From positions 1-64,000 of the forward strand of contig JAGCPD010000001.1 of assembly GCA_017645305.1 (NCBI GenBank): 64,000 nucleotides of DNA. The letters run 5' to 3'. Positions 58,011 through 64,000 of this stretch are shown piece by piece (position 1 is the stretch's first letter; every line of letters starts with the position of its first letter). The notes under the pieces are model-generated. The model saw only the letters and a list, made by a program, of their open reading frames with translations. It was not told the origin of the DNA and made no database searches. The DNA is from Bacteroidaceae bacterium (lineage in GTDB: Bacteria > Bacteroidota > Bacteroidia > Bacteroidales > Bacteroidaceae). The translations under genes were made by a program, and so were the position numbers.

Positions 58011-59117
58011 ATGAAAAACATCTTATTTATATTGTTTAAACGCTATAATGGCATCCTGGAGGGGGGGGGGCTTGTCAACCAACGCAACGTCCGTATAGCG
58101 GAAGAAATCTTGGGAAAGGAGAATGTATGTGTCTATTATGTTCATGACGATAGCAAGCAACGCTCCATAGGTAATCTCGCTCTTTCCGCCCTATTCTTTC
58201 CCTTCGGGTATTTTAATGGGATGCTGCCGCGAAAAATCAGGGAGATAGTCCGTATGGCAGAGGGGTATGACTACGTTTTCATCAGCACTACTATATTCGG
58301 CATTGTGGCTCGCAAACTGAAGGAAGCTGGTTATAAGGGGCGTGTTGTGGCTCATTTCCATAATGTGGAGAGTATCTATTATGACAGTCTGCTACCTAAA
58401 CGGATGCCCTTCAGGAATATAGTGATAAACTGCGCAGCGAAGAACGATGCTTACTGTTGCCGTTATGCCGATGTGGTGTTGGCATTGAACGAGCGCGACA
58501 GCCACCTACTCAAGAAGATGTATCAGCGTGGAGCCGATTATCTAGTGCCCATAGCTCTCAGGGACAAATGCAGCCAGATAGCCTTTAATGAGGATGAACT
58601 CACAGCCTGCCGACCTCGGCTGCTCTTCTTGGGCAGCAGTTTCACGGCGAACAACGAGGGAGTGCTGTGGTTTGTGCAGCATGTTTTGCCGCATGTGGAT
58701 GCTGAGTTCCGTGTGGTGGGACGCGATATGGACAAGTTGCAGACTTCCAATCCGTGCTTGCGTGACGTGACGGTATTCAGCAGTGTGCCAAGTCTGGAAG
58801 AGCACTTCCTCTGGGCTGATTTCATGGTGCTGCCGATTTTCTCAGGAAGTGGAATGAAGGTAAAGACGTGCGAGTCGATGATGTATGGCCGTAATATCCT
58901 TGGGTCAAGCGAGACCTTCGAAGGCTACCATGTTGATATAGACCGTATTGGACGGCTTTGCAATACGGCTCAGGAGTATATCGATGCCATAACGTATTAT
59001 GGAGAACACCCCGTCAAGCGCTACAATTCGTATGCACGGGAAACGTTTCTCCAACAGTATTCCCAAGAGGTATCGCAGCAGGTTTTCCGTCAGGTGTTCG
59101 ATTCCACTCTATTATGA
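58011..59117 (+). CDS. glycosyltransferase (GT4-like) with a G10 tract near its start
   Basis: This 368-residue GT-B-type protein has an acceptor-side domain with 'VVAHFHNVESIYYDSLLPKR' and a donor-side 'PRLLFLGSSFTANNEGVLWF', 'FRVVGRDMDKLQTSNPCLRD' and 'LPIFSGSGMKVKTCESMMYG'. It is probably another transferase of the repeat unit. Codons 17-20 are encoded by a run of ten G residues, in frame here; loss or gain of one G would truncate the protein within about 20-40 codons, a possible phase switch. Confidence 0.87.
   Translation: MKNILFILFKRYNGILEGGGLVNQRNVRIAEEILGKENVCVYYVHDDSKQRSIGNLALSALFFPFGYFNGMLPRKIREIVRMAEGYDYVFISTTIFGIVARKLKEAGYKGRVVAHFHNVESIYYDSLLPKRMPFRNIVINCAAKNDAYCCRYADVVLALNERDSHLLKKMYQRGADYLVPIALRDKCSQIAFNEDELTACRPRLLFLGSSFTANNEGVLWFVQHVLPHVDAEFRVVGRDMDKLQTSNPCLRDVTVFSSVPSLEEHFLWADFMVLPIFSGSGMKVKTCESMMYGRNILGSSETFEGYHVDIDRIGRLCNTAQEYIDAITYYGEHPVKRYNSYARETFLQQYSQEVSQQVFRQVFDSTLL
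58061..58070. repeat. poly-G(10) tract inside the glycosyltransferase gene
   Basis: Ten consecutive G residues, 51-60 bases after the ATG, encoding Gly residues in 'GILEGGGLVNQ'. Mononucleotide runs of this length are prone to slippage. The local sequence on either side is ordinary coding DNA. Confidence 0.9.
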
Positions 59118-59175
59118 ATTGGGCATTATCAGTTAGGTGATTGCTTTCCGTGGTTTTCTTGATAATGCATAATAA

Positions 59176-60267
59176 ATGATGCGGCAGTTTTTCCTTCTCA
59201 TTCTTCTTCTCCCTATACAGGGGCTATGTATTCAGGGTAAGTACGCTTTGCTACAGTACCTCTATCGTACTGCCGCAGAGGGAAAGGTACTCATGGGACA
59301 TCATGATGATACTTTTTATGGTCGTGAGTGGAGTAAAGGAGCCTGTGTGAGAAGTGATTTAGAGGAACTTTCTGGACATCGTCCCATGGTGTTGAGTGTA
59401 GATTTTTGTCCCATTGAACTGCAAAATGGCTACTATATGTCAGGCTCCACTTGGGAGCAGCACAGAAGGGCCATTATAGAGCAGCATCGCAGAGGCGGAA
59501 TAACCACCATATCTTGGCACATGTATAACCCAATAACAGGCAAGGATGCTTGGGATGTTTCGGATGACAGAACGGTGCGTAAGATCCTTAGGAAGAAAGA
59601 TGCCAAAGAGAAGTTCACCCATTTCTTAGACCTGGCGGCTGACTATATTCAGACGTTGCGCGATGACGAAGGGCAACTTATTCCCATTATCTTCCGTCCT
59701 TTCCATGAGTCGCAAGGAAGTTGGTTCTGGTGGGGGCGCGACCTCTGTACCAGTCGTGATTTCATCCGTCTTTGGCGGTTTACACACCAATATCTAACTC
59801 AAAAGGGTTGCACCAACCTTTTGTATTGTTTTTCTATAAGTGGCGTTACGCATTCTGTAGATGATTATCTGGAACGTTTCCCTGGTCCCGATTACGTGGA
59901 TATTCTTGGGACTGAGGTATATCGCGACAACTCCCTTTCTGGAGATATAGAGGCCAAACGGGTGGATTATATCCGTCGAATCCGTCAGAATTTGGCTGTA
60001 GTTCAAGAGTTGGGGCAGCATTGGCAGAAACCCATTTGTATAGCTGAGAGTGGGGGAGAGAATTCCGACGATGCAGAGTGGTGGACGTGTGCCGTACTTC
60101 CAGCCCTTCAAGGTTATTCGGTAAGCTATATTAACTTCTGGGCAAATCAACCCGTTTCATTTGGCGAAGGAAAAGGAAAGGCCCATTGTACTTATCCAGG
60201 AGCGATAGATTCCCAAGACTTTTTGCGAGCATTGAACACTGGTAAGTTGGTGATGTGTGATGGATGA
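59176..60267 (+). CDS. secreted glycoside hydrolase family 26 protein
   Basis: This 363-residue protein has a signal peptide (MMRQFFLLILLLPIQGLCIQ). The GH26 TIM barrel has 'VLMGHHDDTFYG', 'IIFRPFHESQGSWFWWG' (acid/base Glu178) and 'ICIAESGGENSDD' (nucleophile Glu291). Family members are beta-mannanases or beta-1,3-xylanases. It ends the plus-strand exopolysaccharide operon, 58 bases after the glycosyltransferase. That suggests a mannose-containing polymer trimmed on export, or a hydrolase that releases it. Confidence 0.9.
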   Translation: MMRQFFLLILLLPIQGLCIQGKYALLQYLYRTAAEGKVLMGHHDDTFYGREWSKGACVRSDLEELSGHRPMVLSVDFCPIELQNGYYMSGSTWEQHRRAIIEQHRRGGITTISWHMYNPITGKDAWDVSDDRTVRKILRKKDAKEKFTHFLDLAADYIQTLRDDEGQLIPIIFRPFHESQGSWFWWGRDLCTSRDFIRLWRFTHQYLTQKGCTNLLYCFSISGVTHSVDDYLERFPGPDYVDILGTEVYRDNSLSGDIEAKRVDYIRRIRQNLAVVQELGQHWQKPICIAESGGENSDDAEWWTCAVLPALQGYSVSYINFWANQPVSFGEGKGKAHCTYPGAIDSQDFLRALNTGKLVMCDG

Positions 60268-60291
60268 TTGGATATAAATGGGTAGCAATCC

Positions 60292-61026
60292 TTATTCTGA
60301 GAGGGTACCGATTTTTTCTTCCCAGACAATGATGTGTTTGTTGTGCGATTTGAATGACCACTGAGGGTTGGGAATCATGTAATCGGAGCCGTAGCGGAAT
60401 GAAAGAATTTCGTCATAGTTTGTTGGAACATAAAGGGAAAGCCCTTCGAATTGTATAGGGGTACGCTCCTTTTTGATGGGTAGTTCAATTCTTCGGGCAA
60501 TAAGACCGCCATGTTGCTCTATGCTTTGCCTAAATGTGGCGGTGCCAGGGTACATGAGAAAGTCACAGCAATAGGGGTGTTCGTTGATAGGAGGATAAAG
60601 ATAGAATATATCTATGGAAATGTTATCTTTTGCGTATGTTTCTTCTCGCCCTGATGCACCGTCATCGACAAGGAAGTTGTGAATCAGTTCGAACCCATGT
60701 TTTTTTAGATGGGTCCTGAACTCTGGCGACCAGTCTTCGTTCCACATATATACATCAATGTCGAGATCATGTTTGATGAAACCCTTTTCACGGATGGCGC
60801 CAAGCATTGTTCCGAAAGCCAAAGTGTAGAAATAGTCTCCGTCTTTCATCGCAGCATCAAACTGCTGCAATACACCTTTGCCATTTTGAAGAAAAAAACG
60901 ATTTCTTTTAGCTTCCAAGTACTTTTTGTACGGATAATAGATGGGTTTTAGGAGAACCTTTATCCCTTTTATTTTGGCAACTTTGTTGGCTATTTCCAAT
61001 ATGCAATCTGACTGTTGGTATTTCAT
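60292..61026 (-). CDS. LicD family phosphotransferase
   Basis: This 244-residue protein has the LicD/nucleotidyltransferase-fold signature 'YTLAFGTMLGAIREKGFIKH' followed by 'DLDIDVYMW' (metal-binding acidic residues, about 87-92). LicD enzymes transfer phosphocholine or other phospho-alditols from CDP-linked donors to glycans. It is the last gene of a four-gene minus-strand unit whose third member contains a CDP-forming domain, so it is the likely transferase of that product. Its ATG overlaps the SDR gene's stop by 4 bases. Confidence 0.88.
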   Translation of the reverse strand: MKYQQSDCILEIANKVAKIKGIKVLLKPIYYPYKKYLEAKRNRFFLQNGKGVLQQFDAAMKDGDYFYTLAFGTMLGAIREKGFIKHDLDIDVYMWNEDWSPEFRTHLKKHGFELIHNFLVDDGASGREETYAKDNISIDIFYLYPPINEHPYCCDFLMYPGTATFRQSIEQHGGLIARRIELPIKKERTPIQFEGLSLYVPTNYDEILSFRYGSDYMIPNPQWSFKSHNKHIIVWEEKIGTLSE

Positions 61027-61754
61027 CTTTTACTATTCATTTTATATTCATAACTATGTAAGCCTTCCTTGCGAAAATCTTTATGATAACGGTTTAGCAC
61101 CTCCTTGAAAACTTCTTCATACTGTGGGATAAACACTTCATCTTTTGCCTCTATGTGTAGAATAATCTCTTGACTCAGATTATGTAATGCTTCAAGGTTG
61201 TTTAGGCCACCATAAAAGTTTGTTCCATTTATAGTGCCTGGGCTTACATTTAGTATCACATTGCAGGAGCCTGCTTTAATTAGCTCCACGTTTACGCTCT
61301 CAATGAATATTTTTAGGGCAGCTTTTGTTGCTCCATATACGGCAAAGAACGGAGAAGACATCCATCCTGCGATACTATCCATTACACCACAGTAGAAGTC
61401 TTCGCAGTTTTCTATTCTTGAGTAAAATCGTTTAATAAGTCGTATGACAGGAATAGTGTTCACATTGAAAGAATCAATGATGTGCTGTTCCGAGATGTCC
61501 TTGAAGAGAGAGAGCTTGCCAAATCCAGCTGTAATCATCAGTGCGTTGATATCAGAAAAACGGTCGAAGAAGGAATAATTCAGATTGGTCAAATCGAACT
61601 GGAAAGCCTCTATTTTTTCATGAGCGTAGCAATCCATGAGAGGAACTTTGTCTACCACGTAAACTTTCTCGGTGGTTTTCCTCTCAGCCAACTCCTGGGC
61701 AATCGCTAGTCCTACTCCGTTGGCACCTCCAACTATCAGAATCCTTCTTATCAT
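61023..61754 (-). CDS. short-chain dehydrogenase/reductase
   Basis: This 243-residue Rossmann-fold oxidoreductase has the cofactor loop 'VGGANGVG' (8-15), 'LMITAGFGKL' in place of the NNAG motif, and catalytic Ser127 with 'YGATK' (Tyr140, Lys144). It overlaps its neighbours by 4 bases on both sides, so all four minus-strand genes are translationally coupled. By context it could reduce a sugar phosphate or CDP-sugar to the alditol that LicD transfers, as in TarJ-like pathways; this is inferred. Confidence 0.88.
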   Translation of the reverse strand: MIRRILIVGGANGVGLAIAQELAERKTTEKVYVVDKVPLMDCYAHEKIEAFQFDLTNLNYSFFDRFSDINALMITAGFGKLSLFKDISEQHIIDSFNVNTIPVIRLIKRFYSRIENCEDFYCGVMDSIAGWMSSPFFAVYGATKAALKIFIESVNVELIKAGSCNVILNVSPGTINGTNFYGGLNNLEALHNLSQEIILHIEAKDEVFIPQYEEVFKEVLNRYHKDFRKEGLHSYEYKMNSKR

Positions 61755-63094
61755 ATAATTGTTACGTTTTTCCCCTCCCGGTAATCCTCGATGATCTGAG
61801 CGATGGCAATGCTCTCACGGCGACGTAAACGATAGGAGCTTAAGCGTTTGCTTACAATCATGGATATGAACTCCTGTATCTCGTACCTTAATCCTTCGCC
61901 ATCGTAACTGTAGAAGTATTTCTTGTTTTTTGTCTGATCTTCATAGCGGATTTCAAAGTAGTCTGTCAGCCACCATGGGGCGGGTACATAAACATATCCT
62001 TTGGTTCCGCTAATGACAAGGTTGCCTTCTGTTTTTACCCCAATTCCAAGCGTAATGGATGCTGTGGCGTGAGGATAGTTGATTGCCCCCATGGTAAACA
62101 CGTCAACTCCATTCTCCATACGGGAATGGAAGTTGGCATCAACGATCTCCCGGCCAAGCAGTTTTATTAATGCCATTAATGTGAGGGACGCATGTTCTGT
62201 CATACTGCCCCCGGCCTGTGTCGCATCCAATTCTCGTGTGGGGGGGGCTACCATCTTGGATAGCGAAGCTTTAACATCAACAACATCACCGATGACACCG
62301 CTCTTTACCAATGTTACCAAATGTGTAAAGCCAGGGCAATGTGCAGTTTTGCTGGCTTCTAACAACACGAGGCCTTTGCTATCTGCTAGTTCGTATAATT
62401 CACGTGCCTGAGTGGCAGAAAGAACGAATGGTATCTCGCATAAGACATGCTTACCTGCCAGTAGTGCACGTTTGCAGTAATCATAATGTGTCAAATGAGG
62501 TGAAGCTATATATACTGCGTCAACATTCAAGATAAAGGTGTCGAAGTCAGAATAGCAGGATTCAAGGCCCATTTCTTGTTTAAATGCCTTGGCTTCTTGT
62601 TTGTCTGGGTTTAAAACGGTCACGACATCAATGCCGTTTACAACCTTTGCCTCTGGTACAAATCGTTTAGCAATACGTCCACTACCAATAATCCCAACAC
62701 GATATAAGACTTGTGTTTCTTCGCGTAGCATAGTACTACTGATACCTTCAGTCCTAGGTAAATATACCACTTGGCAGTATTCCTTGAGATAGTCAAATTT
62801 TCCTTCCCAGTCTGAACCTATGGCAAAAATATCGACATCATACCGTTGGATATCGTCAATCTTTTGACCCACGTAGTCTTCTATGATAACTTCGTCGACA
62901 TAGCCTGTAGCCTTAACTGCCTCAACACGTTCCAAAACATTATTGCGTACGTTCAGTTTTCCACGTCCACGGTCGAAACTATCACTGGTGACACCCACGA
63001 TTAAGTAATCGCCCAGTTCTTTTGCTCTCCGGAGCAGGTTGATGTGTCCTTGGTGCAAAAGATCGTACGTTCCGTATGTAATAACTTTCTTCAT
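61751..63094 (-). CDS. cytidylyltransferase fused to a Gfo/Idh/MocA oxidoreductase
   Basis: This 447-residue chimera has an N-terminal nucleotidyltransferase (about 1-125) with 'TYDLLHQGHINLL' (HxGH 14-17) and 'RTEGISSTMLR' (114-124), as in TagD-type glycerol-3-phosphate cytidylyltransferases. The C-terminal oxidoreductase (about 131-447) has the nucleotide loop 'VGIIGSGRIA' and 'AVYIASPHLTHYDYCKRALL'. The EKP motif, whose Lys is normally catalytic, reads 'CEIPF' (Glu220-Ile221-Pro222), so the second domain may have altered chemistry. It probably makes a CDP-activated alditol or related donor. It overlaps both neighbours by 4 bases. Confidence 0.88.
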   Translation of the reverse strand: MKKVITYGTYDLLHQGHINLLRRAKELGDYLIVGVTSDSFDRGRGKLNVRNNVLERVEAVKATGYVDEVIIEDYVGQKIDDIQRYDVDIFAIGSDWEGKFDYLKEYCQVVYLPRTEGISSTMLREETQVLYRVGIIGSGRIAKRFVPEAKVVNGIDVVTVLNPDKQEAKAFKQEMGLESCYSDFDTFILNVDAVYIASPHLTHYDYCKRALLAGKHVLCEIPFVLSATQARELYELADSKGLVLLEASKTAHCPGFTHLVTLVKSGVIGDVVDVKASLSKMVAPPTRELDATQAGGSMTEHASLTLMALIKLLGREIVDANFHSRMENGVDVFTMGAINYPHATASITLGIGVKTEGNLVISGTKGYVYVPAPWWLTDYFEIRYEDQTKNKKYFYSYDGEGLRYEIQEFISMIVSKRLSSYRLRRRESIAIAQIIEDYREGKNVTII

Positions 63095-64000
63095 AATCTC
63101 TTACGACCGTATTTTTTCAAGTACTCTTTTAACATTTCTTTTTCTGAGGTTTGCATGGTAAACTGATAGCTGCACAGGATTGTCATCAGAACACTTGTGG
63201 TACCTATGAGCAAAAATCTGAGCCATCCTTCCTCCATACTCAGACGGATGGTCAGCGGGATGATGATTGTGCAGGTCATCATTTTCAGCAATGGCCAGAG
63301 TACCTCTTGGGCATAGGATGTTAGGGTGAAGTTGATGACCCTTTTCATAATCAGCAGCGAGACGTATTGTGATAAAGTGGTCCACAGCAACACCATCAGC
63401 AAGGCATAGTTGGGAGAAAAACCATATTTAAGCAATAGGTATGCCGTGGGAATACACATCAGAGAAACAGAACTGGAAACGGTCTGATAAAGCATCATCT
63501 GTCCACTTGCATGAATAACACCGGACACAGCGGAGTTGAGGTTATTGACAAATGATATCAAGATGACGATGATGACAAACGTGTCGGTATATATTGGTAT
63601 GCTTTTTAACCATAGATTAAGAATGAAGTGGGTGTCAAGAATAATAGGAAGAGTGATAAGGACTATAACGCAAGAAGTGATTCTGCTGACTCCATAAGTG
63701 AGGCGCAGCGTTCTGTCGTAATTCTGATTGGCATAGGATTGTATTACCTGCGGTCTGACGGGTATGATGATGTTGGATACGAAAGCCATCAGTCCTGCAT
63801 TTACCTGAGCTGCCAACGCCCTTGCGGCATTTACGATTGGGCCGCAGAAAAAGTTGATAATCAGGTTTATTCCCTGTTCTTTCATAATACCTGAGAAAGA
63901 ACCGAAAATGTTCCAACCTGAGAAACAAACCATGGAACGCAAGAGTCTTAATTCTATAAGTTTCTTGAACATAATCTCTGGGAAATTCCATTTTGCATAA
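63091..64000 (-). CDS. polysaccharide flippase (Wzx / MATE-like), 5' end outside window
   Basis: The visible 303 residues contain about eight hydrophobic segments. The frame stays open to the window edge (..YAKWNFPEIMFKKLIELRLL), and that stretch resembles the cytoplasmic loop before 'MVCFSGWNIFGSFSGIMKEQ' in the middle of Wzx-type proteins. The ATG at 63972 is therefore internal, not the start. The C-terminus is basic (LKKYGRKRL). It should flip lipid-linked repeat units; its stop overlaps the fusion gene's start. Confidence 0.85.
   Translation of the reverse strand, partial: YAKWNFPEIMFKKLIELRLLRSMVCFSGWNIFGSFSGIMKEQGINLIINFFCGPIVNAARALAAQVNAGLMAFVSNIIIPVRPQVIQSYANQNYDRTLRLTYGVSRITSCVIVLITLPIILDTHFILNLWLKSIPIYTDTFVIIVILISFVNNLNSAVSGVIHASGQMMLYQTVSSSVSLMCIPTAYLLLKYGFSPNYALLMVLLWTTLSQYVSLLIMKRVINFTLTSYAQEVLWPLLKMMTCTIIIPLTIRLSMEEGWLRFLLIGTTSVLMTILCSYQFTMQTSEKEMLKEYLKKYGRKRL

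Noticed and set aside
63091..63972. Truncated flippase starting at the ATG at 63972
   Set aside because: The frame remains open to base 64000 and the upstream residues match the middle of Wzx proteins, so the gene is cut by the window edge rather than shortened.

Overview
The window looks like chromosome from a Bacteroidales bacterium close to Prevotella/Segatella. The support is the recurrent TAnnTTTG -7 promoter box upstream of many genes, a tmRNA whose tag ends GENNYALAA, zinc-free type B ribosomal protein L31, a stand-alone AICAR transformylase, Bacteroidales-specific families (DUF3256, DUF4831, DUF5689, DUF4838), and surface proteins ending in 'DLSGR...GIYI..GKK' sorting-type tails. I assigned this by recognition only; no database search was run.

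Layout. 1-125: 3' end of a 5S rRNA and its terminator. 307-11150: two giant paralogous secreted GLUG-repeat proteins with near-identical tails and terminators. 11.2-17.3 kb: secreted endonuclease I, truA, a four-helix-bundle (S23/Avd-like) gene bracketed by inverted repeat arms, an EamA transporter, a DUF3256 protein, a NUC1-type nuclease lipoprotein and rpmE2. 17.3-25.1 kb: an outer-membrane barrel, an exact 22-bp-period operator-like array, a three-gene outer-membrane uptake operon (TonB-dependent receptor plus two OB-fold lipoproteins), and a divergent secreted EEP nuclease. 25.3-30.7 kb: housekeeping genes (fba, DUF4831, hpt, adk, obg, pgeF). 30.7-37.2 kb: secreted glycan-active enzymes (Asl1/GH128-like, DUF4838, GH43). 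37.2-42.0 kb: a tight minus-strand run of a HerA-like ATPase, a 4Fe-4S membrane protein, a nitroreductase-TonB fusion, a thioesterase and a BASS transporter, ending in the GH43 gene.

42.0-44.7 kb: an accessory stretch with a GNAT remnant, an ECF sigma/anti-sigma pair, a collapsed HU-like gene and dense repeats. 44.7-47.8 kb: an EEP-GLUG fusion translationally coupled to an EEP homologue that has lost its catalytic residues, plus a small basic protein. 48.0-51.9 kb: AICAR transformylase, an MBOAT/SGNH acyl-transfer pair and tmRNA. 52.0-64.0 kb: exopolysaccharide synthesis in two convergent blocks. The plus block is Wza/SLBB, Wzz, EpsG/Wzy, two glycosyltransferases (one with a G10 tract) and GH26. 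The minus block is a flippase cut by the window end, a cytidylyltransferase-oxidoreductase fusion, an SDR and LicD.

The most distinctive feature running through the window is a set of short low-complexity repeat families: TAACGTC/TAAAGTC heptamers, CGCTAAC units, GAATGAAA, AATTGTAAA/TTAACAA, TTGAACA, and a palindromic CCCTCTCC..GGAGAGGG type. They fill most intergenic gaps, supply the last codons and stop of several genes, encode the linkers ahead of sorting tails, and form inverted arms around the four-helix-bundle gene. Other candidates for new biology are the dead EEP partner protein, the nitroreductase-TonB chimera and the CDP-alditol-like cassette.
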